The notes under the pieces were generated by a model. The model was not told the DNA's origin, did not search any database, and saw only the letters and a program-made list of their open reading frames with translations. The position numbers and the translations under genes were made by a program. Shown piece after piece: positions 16,240 through 23,939 of a stretch of DNA of 64,000 bases. Source of the stretch: UBA7374 sp049890275. Its GTDB lineage: Bacteria > Verrucomicrobiota > Verrucomicrobiia > Opitutales > Coraliomargaritaceae. Where the stretch lies: positions 1 through 64,000 of the forward strand of contig JBMHBT010000002.1 of the NCBI GenBank assembly GCA_049890275.1. Reading direction: 5' to 3'. Numbering within the stretch: position 1 is the stretch's first letter; every line of letters starts with the position of its first letter.

Positions 16240-17661
16240 ATGAGTACAACCGGTAAAATCGTCCAAGTCATCGGCGCCGTCGTTGACGCAGCCTTCCCCG
16301 AAAACGACATGCCAGCCATTTTCGATGCCGTGAGCGTCGACTATGAGGTCAATGGCGAAAAAAAGACACTCGTACTGGAGGTTCAGCAGCACCTCGGAGA
16401 CGGTCTTCTGCGCGCGGTTGCGATGTCCTCTACCGACGGGCTCGTTCGCGGCATGGATGTTACAGCCACTGGCAGCGCGATTAGCGTGCCTGTAGGCGAA
16501 GCGGTTCTCGGCCGTATCTTTAATGTAACCGGTGATACGGTAGATGAAAAAGGCCCGGTGGCGACTGACGAGCGTCGCCCGATTCACCGTATGCCACCCG
16601 AGTTGGTCGATCAGGCAACGGAAGCGGAGATCCTCGAAACCGGAATCAAGGTGATCGATTTGATTTGCCCCTTCACCAAGGGCGGTAAGGTCGGTGCTTT
16701 TGGTGGTGCGGGTGTCGGTAAGACCGTTGTGATCATGGAATTGATCAACAACATCGCCAAGGCGCACGGTGGTTATTCCGTCTTCGCCGGTGTGGGCGAG
16801 CGTTCCCGTGAAGGGAATGACCTATATCATGAAATGTCGGATGCCGGCGTTATCGACCAGGAGAACATTGCCAATTCCAAGGTGGCACTGGTCTATGGTC
16901 AGATGAATGAGCCTCCCGGTGCCCGTATGCGTGTGGCGCTCTCCGGCTTGACCATGGCCGAGTATTTCCGCGATGAGAAAAACCAAGACGTTCTTCTCTT
17001 CGTCGACAACATCTTCCGTTTCTCTCAGGCCGGTGCCGAAGTTTCCGCGTTGCTCGGTCGTTCGCCTTCAGCGGTGGGTTACCAGCCAACACTTTCCCAG
17101 GAAATGGGTAACTTGCAGGAGCGGATTACTTCGACAAAGAAGGGATCCATTACCTCCTTCCAAGCGGTTTACGTACCAGCGGACGATTTGACCGACCCGG
17201 CTCCCGCAAATACCTTTGCTCACCTCGACTCGACCATCGTTCTGGAGCGTTCTATTGCTGAGCTGGGCATTTACCCTGCTGTGGATCCGCTCGCGTCTAT
17301 CTCGAATGCGCTGGACCCGGCCATTGTCGGCAAGGAGCACTACGAAGTTGCCCGTGGCGTACAGAGCGTACTTCAGCGCTACAACGACCTGCAGGATATT
17401 ATTGCGATTCTCGGACTCGACGAGCTTTCCCCCGAGGACAAGCAAACCGTCTACCGTGCACGTAAAGTACAAAAATTCCTCTCCCAGCCATTCTACGTGG
17501 CAGAGGTCTTTACCGGTACTCCGGGTCAGTACGTTTCTATTCAAGACACGATTAAGGGCTTCAAGATGATTCTCGACGGTGAGTGCGATGATCTGGCGGA
17601 AAACGACCTCTATATGAAGGGTTCGATCGACATGGCTATTGAGGCTAACAAGAACGGATAA
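16240..17661 (+). CDS. atpD: ATP synthase F1 subunit beta
   Basis: This is the 473-residue catalytic subunit. It has P-loop GGAGVGKTV, catalytic GERSREGNDLY (the Glu following the GER), the Walker B region VLLFVDNIFRFSQAG, and the C-terminal DELSPEDK motif (DELSEED in many species). The protein synthesises ATP at the alpha/beta interfaces. The ATG is preceded by an A/T-rich leader (TTTTAAACACC), and atpC follows after 2 bp. Confidence 0.98.
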   Translation: MSTTGKIVQVIGAVVDAAFPENDMPAIFDAVSVDYEVNGEKKTLVLEVQQHLGDGLLRAVAMSSTDGLVRGMDVTATGSAISVPVGEAVLGRIFNVTGDTVDEKGPVATDERRPIHRMPPELVDQATEAEILETGIKVIDLICPFTKGGKVGAFGGAGVGKTVVIMELINNIAKAHGGYSVFAGVGERSREGNDLYHEMSDAGVIDQENIANSKVALVYGQMNEPPGARMRVALSGLTMAEYFRDEKNQDVLLFVDNIFRFSQAGAEVSALLGRSPSAVGYQPTLSQEMGNLQERITSTKKGSITSFQAVYVPADDLTDPAPANTFAHLDSTIVLERSIAELGIYPAVDPLASISNALDPAIVGKEHYEVARGVQSVLQRYNDLQDIIAILGLDELSPEDKQTVYRARKVQKFLSQPFYVAEVFTGTPGQYVSIQDTIKGFKMILDGECDDLAENDLYMKGSIDMAIEANKNG

Positions 17662-17663
17662 TC

Positions 17664-18077
17664 ATGCCGCTCACCTTTGAAATTATTACTCCTGACCGTA
17701 AGGTACTCAATACCACTGCGGATCAGGTGGTATTGCCCACCGAGTCCGGTGAAGCGGGGATTCTTCCTGGACACGTGCCTTTAGTGACCAAGCTGATTCC
17801 CGGAGAGATTCAGGTTTTACAATCCGGAAACACGGAACACATTGCTGTGGGCAAGGGCTATGCCAAGGTATTGGGTGATGCGATTTCCGTATTGGCGGAA
17901 GACGCGATTGACGTTTCTGAGATTGATCTCTCCGAGGTTGAGTCTGCTCAGGCTCGCGCCGAAGCCGCTCTTGAAAAGGCCCGCGAAGAAGGCGTCGACC
18001 CCGACGAGCTCGAACGCCTCACTTCCGGCGTCCGCTTCCTTGTCGCGCAAAAGCTTGCCAAGGGCCGCCGCCGCTAA
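17664..18077 (+). CDS. atpC: ATP synthase F1 subunit epsilon
   Basis: This 137-residue subunit inhibits and couples the rotor. The N-terminal beta sandwich is typical (FEIITPDRKVLNTTADQVVLPTESGEAGILPGHVPLVTKL), with an alanine/glutamate-rich two-helix C-terminal region. The last gene of the operon, it begins 3 bp after the atpD stop. No intrinsic terminator with a T-tract is visible after it. Confidence 0.95.
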   Translation: MPLTFEIITPDRKVLNTTADQVVLPTESGEAGILPGHVPLVTKLIPGEIQVLQSGNTEHIAVGKGYAKVLGDAISVLAEDAIDVSEIDLSEVESAQARAEAALEKAREEGVDPDELERLTSGVRFLVAQKLAKGRRR

Positions 18078-18473
18078 TCGCAGCCACGTTGCAGAATTCC
18101 TGTACTACTTGCCAAGGGACGATCCACTCGGATAGTTTCGCTGGAATAGAAGCCTGTATGCCGCCTGCCTTTTCAAGGGTAAGCGCTGAACAAAGCTTAC
18201 GATTAGGATACTTATAGGGAGTCAATACCAAGTGGGTATACATGTCCTCCTGACTGTGTTATCGTTCGGCATGGACGTAGGTTCAAGCGTTCCAGTAAGG
18301 ATTCAATTGGTTCGTTGTGCTGCTTGTTTGCGACGATTTCACGGAGCCAGTTACAGAAAGGCTGGTTGAGCGTTATTTTTCGCTCGTGTCTGTTCTCGAG
18401 CGAGTCGAATCAGTCCTTCGTCGGCACGTAGCCTACTATTTTTATATACTATAATAGTGTAACCGGAGTCGTA
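18078..18473. other. 396-bp gap between convergent atpC and coaX
   Basis: No supportable gene. The region contains a 7-bp inverted repeat with a 10-nt loop, TCGCTCG at 18380-18386 and CGAGCGA at 18397-18403, and an AT-rich tract at about 18435-18462. The hairpin is not followed by a T-tract in either direction, so I do not call it a terminator. A small RNA or rho-dependent termination zone is possible but unsupported. Confidence 0.4.
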
Positions 18474-19250
18474 TCAGCGGTTATTTTGCCGTTGGTAGGC
18501 GACAGCGAGCCCCTTCAGGGTTAGGTTCTCCACAAAGTGAATTTTATTTGCCCAGTCGGCGGTGAGATTTGCTGAACTGCCACCTGTGGCGAGAACTACA
18601 GGCTCCTTTTCTTCCCGTGTTTTGAGTTCTGTAATGACCCGCTCGAGCAAGGCGTCGATCATACCGGAGAAACCAATGGCCACTCCGAGACGCATGGCCT
18701 CAACAGTTGATTTACCAATGGCAATTTCCGGCGGGATCAGATCCGCTTCTTCGAGTGGGGGCAGCAAAGCAGTTTGCTCGTGGAGGTAGCGGGTCATCAA
18801 GCCAATGCCGGGCGCGATGATGCCGCCTTCGTAACCTTGACTGGAGACTACATCGAAGCTCACGGCGGTCCCCATATCGATGATTATAGCAGGCAGTCCG
18901 TAGAGGGCTTGAGCGGCGAGGGCATTGGCTAGCCGATCCTGACCAATTTCAGCTGGTTTGGGGTAGACAATGGGCAGTCCTGGGCATTGGTCGCAGTTCA
19001 GACGGAAGACCGGACAGTCAAAATGACACAGCACATTTTCCAGAATGGGGTTGAGGGAAGGGACAACAGAACAGTAGGCAATGCCTTGTGATTGCTCGAT
19101 CAACGGTCGCAATGAAGCCTGCAGTGCGTGTGAATCGTTCGCACCGAGAGCTTCTTGCGTACTGAAGTCGGCGGTGCTTTGTACGTTCTCGTTTTCGACG
19201 ATGCCGTAGTGGATGCTGGTATTGCCGACATCAATACAGAGAATTTTCAT
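18474..19250 (-). CDS. coaX: CoaX, type III pantothenate kinase
   Basis: CoaX phosphorylates pantothenate as the first step of coenzyme A synthesis. The 258-residue protein has the ASKHA-fold phosphate-binding motif CIDVGNTSIHYG at the N-terminus, the second motif IIDMGTAVSFDVV, and the family stretch GGIIAPGIGLMTRYLHEQTALLP. A purine-rich GAGGAAAG lies about 11 nt before the ATG, one of the few Shine-Dalgarno-like starts here. It is downstream of birA by 2 bp, a neighbourhood also seen in other bacteria. Confidence 0.95.
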   Translation of the reverse strand: MKILCIDVGNTSIHYGIVENENVQSTADFSTQEALGANDSHALQASLRPLIEQSQGIAYCSVVPSLNPILENVLCHFDCPVFRLNCDQCPGLPIVYPKPAEIGQDRLANALAAQALYGLPAIIIDMGTAVSFDVVSSQGYEGGIIAPGIGLMTRYLHEQTALLPPLEEADLIPPEIAIGKSTVEAMRLGVAIGFSGMIDALLERVITELKTREEKEPVVLATGGSSANLTADWANKIHFVENLTLKGLAVAYQRQNNR

Positions 19251-19252
19251 CT

Positions 19253-20275
19253 TCAGGCTTTCCTCAGAGTAACGTCTCCTGCGTGGACCAGTTGGGTATT
19301 CCTATTGGGCTCCTCAATCCGCAGCGCTCCACTTGCGTCAATGCCGCGGGCGATGCCCTCTATAGTCGTGCCGTTGTGGTCGGCCATTACTGTTTTTCCT
19401 GCTAAGCAGTCCAGAGCGTTCCATTCTTGGGTGAGCGAATCCGCATCCGTGCCTTGAAGACACCTCTCATACGCTTGCTGGATTGCTTGTAGGCAAATTG
19501 TGGCAACCTCATTGAGTGGAAGCATCTTTTGTCCAACTGCGCAGAGACTGGTAGCGGTTTCGGAGAGTTCATCCGGATATTCGGATGGCTGGCTATTAAC
19601 GTTGAGCCCAAAGCCAAAGAGTAGCGTATTGAGGCCATCGGCATCGATTCGTGCTTCGGCGAGCATACCAGCGAGTTTTTTGCCTTCGCAGTAGAGGTCG
19701 TTCGGCCACTTGAGTTGCAGGGGTGCCTGCGGGACGAGTTCTTGCAAGCTTTGGCAGAGGTGGATGCCGCTCCAAAGGGTGAAGTGCTGGAGTTGGCTTG
19801 CGGGTAAGCGAGGCTCGAAGGCCACAGTCAGGTAGAGATTTTTTTTGGAGGCGCTGTACCAATGGCGCTGGCGGCGACCACGGCCTTCGGTTTGTCGGCC
19901 TGCGAGGACAGCAAATGGCGCGCGACGCCCTTTGTTTAGTTGTCTTTCCGCTTCGTCATTGGTGCTGTCGAGTTCGGGGTAATAAAGGATTGGCAATTTC
20001 AGTTTGCGGGAATCGGCAGCATCTTCCAGCAGGATGGCATGGAGCACATTGGAAGAACCGACCATGCGATAGCCGCGTTGGGGCATGGCTTCGATGTCAA
20101 AGCCGGCCTCCTTCAAGGCTTGTATCTTGAACCAAATGGCTGTTCGGGAAATGCCTAAATGATTGGACCAATCGGTTCCGGAAACAAAAGCACCTTCAGC
20201 TTCAATGAGTGAGTGCAGAAGGTATCGTCTGTCTTCGGGTGCACCTTGCGGGCGGTATGTAGGTGTATGACGCAT
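19253..20275 (-). CDS. birA: BirA, biotin protein ligase with N-terminal HTH
   Basis: This 340-residue bifunctional protein activates biotin and transfers it to carboxyl carrier proteins. The N-terminal winged-helix domain (LLHSLIEAEGAFVSGTDWSNHLGISRTAIWFKIQALKEAG) indicates repressor function. The ligase domain carries GRGRRQRHW (consensus GRGRRGR), KWPNDLYC with the catalytic region, and LLFGFGLNVN. It lies between nadC and coaX with 2-3 bp gaps, so the three cofactor genes form one unit. I saw no clear BirA operator upstream. Confidence 0.94.
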   Translation of the reverse strand: MRHTPTYRPQGAPEDRRYLLHSLIEAEGAFVSGTDWSNHLGISRTAIWFKIQALKEAGFDIEAMPQRGYRMVGSSNVLHAILLEDAADSRKLKLPILYYPELDSTNDEAERQLNKGRRAPFAVLAGRQTEGRGRRQRHWYSASKKNLYLTVAFEPRLPASQLQHFTLWSGIHLCQSLQELVPQAPLQLKWPNDLYCEGKKLAGMLAEARIDADGLNTLLFGFGLNVNSQPSEYPDELSETATSLCAVGQKMLPLNEVATICLQAIQQAYERCLQGTDADSLTQEWNALDCLAGKTVMADHNGTTIEGIARGIDASGALRIEEPNRNTQLVHAGDVTLRKA

Positions 20276-20278
20276 ATA

Positions 20279-21211
20279 TTATTGGATCCAGTCTAAGCCG
20301 ATATCCTTCCAGGTACTTTGGTGGACGGGTGAGCCGGTGGAGATGAAGTCGAGCCCCAGATCGCGCAGGCGAAAAAGGCTTTGCAGAGAGATGCCTCCGC
20401 TGGCTTCTGTGAAGACTTGGCCATCAATCAACTGGATGGCATCGGACAACTCTTTATCGCTAAAATTGTCGAGCAGGATAATATCGACGCCGGCTTCGAG
20501 TAGCGGAGGGATTTGTCGGATGGAATCGACTTCTACTTCAATGGGTAATCCGGATCCGGTTTTTCGCGCGAGTTCAATTGCATCAATGGTACTGGTTTTC
20601 GTCGCTCCACAGAGGGCGAGGTGGTTGTCTTTGAGCATAAAGCGGTCAAAGAGCCCAATTCGGTGGTTATAGCCTCCGCCACAGGCAAAGGCATACTTTT
20701 GCAGGACTCGATAGCCGGGTAGCGTTTTGCGGGTGTCGAGTAGTGCTGTAGGGCTATCTTCGAGTGCGTCGACATAGCGCCTTGTTTCCGTTGCGATACC
20801 GCAGAGGTGTTGAAGAAAGTTCAGAAGGATCCGTTCGGCCTGGAGTAGGGCATTTGCCGGGCCGGTCAACCGGCCCATGGACTGGTTGGCCGCTACCGGA
20901 TCGCCATCTGCAACGGAAGGTTCGAAATGACATTCTGTATGATAGGCATCCAGTACCAATGGAATCATCCCTAAGCCACAAGCAACGAGTGGCTCTCGGG
21001 CCGATAGATCCGCGGAGCCTTCTACATTTTCCGGCATCAGGGCAGAAGTCACGTCGCCCAGTTGTTCGGGCCGTTGTGCCAGACCTGCTCCCGCTAGGTC
21101 TTCAATTTTTGCTAGCCCCACGAGTTGACGCAAATAGTCCTGATCCATTTCGTTCCACTGGAGGCGGTTCTTGAGTACTGTTTTTGCAGGAGTAGTTGGA
21201 ACAACGGACAT
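20279..21211 (-). CDS. nadC: NadC, nicotinate-nucleotide diphosphorylase (carboxylating)
   Basis: NadC converts quinolinate and PRPP to nicotinate mononucleotide in de novo NAD synthesis. From the ATG at 21211 the product is 310 residues, with DTRKTLPGYRVLQKYAFACGGGYNHR (the QPRTase arginine/lysine phosphate-binding stretch), MLKDNHLA, the EVEVDS strand, the DIILLDNF strand and the EASGGISL motif. The frame is open 92 codons further upstream, but that part lacks family character. The lipoprotein gene ends 7 bp before this start, so they probably share a transcript. Confidence 0.95.
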   Translation of the reverse strand: MSVVPTTPAKTVLKNRLQWNEMDQDYLRQLVGLAKIEDLAGAGLAQRPEQLGDVTSALMPENVEGSADLSAREPLVACGLGMIPLVLDAYHTECHFEPSVADGDPVAANQSMGRLTGPANALLQAERILLNFLQHLCGIATETRRYVDALEDSPTALLDTRKTLPGYRVLQKYAFACGGGYNHRIGLFDRFMLKDNHLALCGATKTSTIDAIELARKTGSGLPIEVEVDSIRQIPPLLEAGVDIILLDNFSDKELSDAIQLIDGQVFTEASGGISLQSLFRLRDLGLDFISTGSPVHQSTWKDIGLDWIQ

Positions 21212-21218
21212 GAATCGT

Positions 21219-21632
21219 TTATTTGTAAGCTTGAAAGCGAGCGACTTTACCCGTCTGAGAGTCGAAGAAGACACGGCCGCGGATCTTGCGTTGTGTCGTG
21301 CTGCCTTGGGTACGAATACCAGCGTTGACCCCACGTTTGATTGTGGCACTGGAAAAGGCGCCGATATTAGGCTGAAGTACGGTATATTCCCAGAGTAGTT
21401 GGGTGCTTTTTGCGCTGGTTTCTTCTCGGGTGCTCTGTGGGCTCCCCCAAGCCATACGTACCTGATTTTGGTCGAAGCCGATGTCAATTTTGCCTTGGCG
21501 AATCAGGCGTTGCTGATGCGCAGGGTAACTATTGAATAAAGTTTGGCTTGCATCGATCCGGTCCCGCGGGCTGCTCGCGCAGGCGGACAGCAGACAAAGA
21601 GTGAAGCAGGCTAAACTACGAGAGACATTCAT
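21219..21632 (-). CDS. Putative lipoprotein, unknown function
   Basis: This 137-residue protein has a lipoprotein signal peptide (MNVSRSLACFTLCLLSACASS; lipobox LSAC, lipidated Cys18). The mature part contains IDIGFDQNQVRMAWGSPQST, reminiscent of the small SmpA/OmlA-like outer-membrane lipoprotein domain in which a short helix precedes GxP (weak resemblance only). It is the first gene of the lipoprotein-nadC-birA-coaX run on the minus strand and is divergent from the gene at 21737. Confidence 0.7.
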   Translation of the reverse strand: MNVSRSLACFTLCLLSACASSPRDRIDASQTLFNSYPAHQQRLIRQGKIDIGFDQNQVRMAWGSPQSTREETSAKSTQLLWEYTVLQPNIGAFSSATIKRGVNAGIRTQGSTTQRKIRGRVFFDSQTGKVARFQAYK

Positions 21633-21736
21633 ATTGCTGTACGATTCAAATTATTGCGATGAATCGCTTGGGTGCAACTTAATTGCCGTGCGCGAAATGA
21701 CTGGCCATGGATTTTTTATCCGGTCAGGTTTAGGAA

Positions 21737-22360
21737 ATGTTTGTCGAGGCTTTTTCAGCGGTTCTGTTAGTCGTTTTTGTGGTATTGTTATACTGGTATT
21801 TGTTACGGCGTTCTACGGGTCGAATCCTGGATCAATACAAGCTTTTAGCAAAGAGTGTTGGTCTCGATCTAACCGCACCTGATCCTCTCCTTTTTGGCTT
21901 TGTGCGGCCAGAGCCTTTTTTGCATGGCCATTATCGAGACAGGGAAGTTTCTATTTCAGCACCGGGTAAAGGATTACAGAACACGCGCCAGACAGAAACA
22001 GTTTTGAAACTTTCAGTGGCCGATACGGGGTTGCGATTGCAGATCACAAGTGCCGGTATACTGAGCGGTATGAGTCAGCGGGATAGCGGTGAAAAGACCC
22101 GGTGGCTGAGTGGGGATACAGATTTTGACGCGGCGCTTGATTTGCGCACAAATGACGGAGTCCGTCTGGCTATGGTATTGGCGCCTGAAGTACAAAAGAC
22201 TTTGCTAAGCTTGTTTGCCGGCACGGGTGCTTCGCTTTACCTCGGTAATGGCGTGTTCGCATTTACTTGCCCTGGATTGATAGCCAATGATGCGGTCCGT
22301 ACATGTTTTGAGGAGGCGGTTGAGGTACTCTGCAATCTTGGGGAATTACTGGAGGGCTAA
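21737..22360 (+). CDS. Membrane-anchored protein, unknown function
   Basis: This is a 207-residue protein with one N-terminal transmembrane helix (FSAVLLVVFVVLLYWYLL) followed by a soluble region. Segments such as LLFGFVRPEPFLHGHYRDREVSI and RLQITSAGILSGM suggest a domain that handles a hydrophobic or protein surface, but I recognise no family. It lies 94 bp upstream of the DUF4139 gene in the same direction, so co-expression is possible. Confidence 0.6.
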   Translation: MFVEAFSAVLLVVFVVLLYWYLLRRSTGRILDQYKLLAKSVGLDLTAPDPLLFGFVRPEPFLHGHYRDREVSISAPGKGLQNTRQTETVLKLSVADTGLRLQITSAGILSGMSQRDSGEKTRWLSGDTDFDAALDLRTNDGVRLAMVLAPEVQKTLLSLFAGTGASLYLGNGVFAFTCPGLIANDAVRTCFEEAVEVLCNLGELLEG

Positions 22361-22454
22361 GCCCTGTAGTAAATGCGTTCGTACAAATAGGGATCGCAGA
22401 CAACGAACAGCGATCTATACTCTACAGTTTAGAAGTTTAATTCACCAGAAATCT

Positions 22455-23915
22455 ATGATGCGACGCAATACGATCTTCATTTTTGTCCTGATGGTCCTTT
22501 CAGGCTTATCCGCCCGTCCGGCGATTACCGTATATAACGATCATTTTGGGGTTGTGCGAGAACCCGTTACCCTGCAACTGGATACCGGTAGTAACGAAGT
22601 GAGTTATACCGGAGTGACCGCAGAACTGGAGCCGGAGTCAGTGGTTTTACGCGACCCGACGGGGCAGGTGGCTTTTTCTGTAATCGAGCAGAGTTACCGT
22701 GGAGAGCCTTTGGACGAACCCCGGTTGCTGGAATTATTTGAAGGGCAGACTATTTCTTTTCTCAAGAAGGTGGGCGAGGCGGAAGTCGTGGTTGATGGCC
22801 GTATTATTCGTGCTCCGCGGAGACTCCTGAGTGCATCGTCGGGACAAAAGACCTATTACAGCCGCGGTTATTTAGACCCGATTATCGAAGTGGAGGGAGC
22901 CTTGATGACGAAGCTACCAGGGTCGCCGCGTTTTCCCAGCCTGGGGGATGATTCAGTCTTACTACCAACTTTGGAATGGAAGTTATTTGCCGAAGAAGCG
23001 GTCGAATTGGAGGCTCAGCTGAGTTATATTACCGGAGGGTTGAGCTGGAAGGCAGACTACAATCTTATCCTGCCTGAAGAGGGAGATGATTTGGTGCTTA
23101 CTGGATGGGTCTCTATTCAGAACAAGACCGGAAAAACCTTTGAGGAAACAAAGATCAAGTTAGTGGCAGGTGACGTAAATAGAGTCCAACCCGATGAAGT
23201 AAGAGGACAAGTAAAAGCATTGTTAATGGAGGCGCGACAAACAGCTCCTCAGGTTGAGTCGGAGAAGTTCGATGAGTTTCATGTTTATCGGTTGCCTTTG
23301 CCAACGACGCTTCATCATGGAGAGACCAAGCAGGTAGAGTTTATTCGTAGTGCAGGTGTACAAACAGAGCGTCATTATGTTTATGACGGAGCTCATTTAC
23401 CCTATGCCTGGGAGGGCCAGGGGAGGGCAAACCAAAACCAGAGCTATGGGGTGGATAGTCATTCAGATGTGGCGATCTACCGTGAGTTTGAAAACACAGA
23501 AGCGAATGGGATGGGCCTTGCTTTGCCCGGTGGGCATTTGCGTTTTTATCGTGCTGATAAGGACGGCCAACTCGAGTTTACCGGTGAGAATAAAATCGAT
23601 CACACGGCAAAGGATGAGACGATACGGGTTTATTTAGGCAATGCGTTTGACCTGGTTGGGGAACGGAAGCAAACGAGCTTTTTTAAACACCCATCAAGGG
23701 ATTTAATTCGTGAATCTTTTGAAGTAGAGGTCCGCAATCGAAGTGAGGAGCCTGTACGTATTCACGTGGTAGAGCATTTGTATCGCTGGGCCAATTGGAA
23801 GATCGAGACAGGACTATCGTATACGAAAAAAGATGCCCGGACAATTGAGTTTCCTGTGGATCTGGCGCCTGGTGATACGGCGACAATTCCATACACAGTC
23901 GAGTACCACTGGTAA
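22455..23915 (+). CDS. DUF4139-type exported protein
   Basis: This 486-residue protein has an N-terminal signal peptide (FIFVLMVLSGLSARPA). The mature sequence starts ITVYNDHFGVVREPVTLQL and has a central block LEAQLSYITGGLSWKADYNLIL and the C-terminal EHLYRWANWKI...IPYTVEYHW. This pattern (N-terminal strand domain, LSYxxxGxxWxxxY motif, C-terminal beta sandwich) is that of DUF4139/mucoidy-inhibitor A-like proteins, whose biochemical role is not established. The ATG at 22455 is chosen because the signal peptide follows; the open frame starts further upstream. It converges on prc with a 24-bp gap. Confidence 0.72.
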   Translation: MMRRNTIFIFVLMVLSGLSARPAITVYNDHFGVVREPVTLQLDTGSNEVSYTGVTAELEPESVVLRDPTGQVAFSVIEQSYRGEPLDEPRLLELFEGQTISFLKKVGEAEVVVDGRIIRAPRRLLSASSGQKTYYSRGYLDPIIEVEGALMTKLPGSPRFPSLGDDSVLLPTLEWKLFAEEAVELEAQLSYITGGLSWKADYNLILPEEGDDLVLTGWVSIQNKTGKTFEETKIKLVAGDVNRVQPDEVRGQVKALLMEARQTAPQVESEKFDEFHVYRLPLPTTLHHGETKQVEFIRSAGVQTERHYVYDGAHLPYAWEGQGRANQNQSYGVDSHSDVAIYREFENTEANGMGLALPGGHLRFYRADKDGQLEFTGENKIDHTAKDETIRVYLGNAFDLVGERKQTSFFKHPSRDLIRESFEVEVRNRSEEPVRIHVVEHLYRWANWKIETGLSYTKKDARTIEFPVDLAPGDTATIPYTVEYHW

Positions 23916-23939
23916 GTAGCCCGCTGTCAGTCGTCGAAC

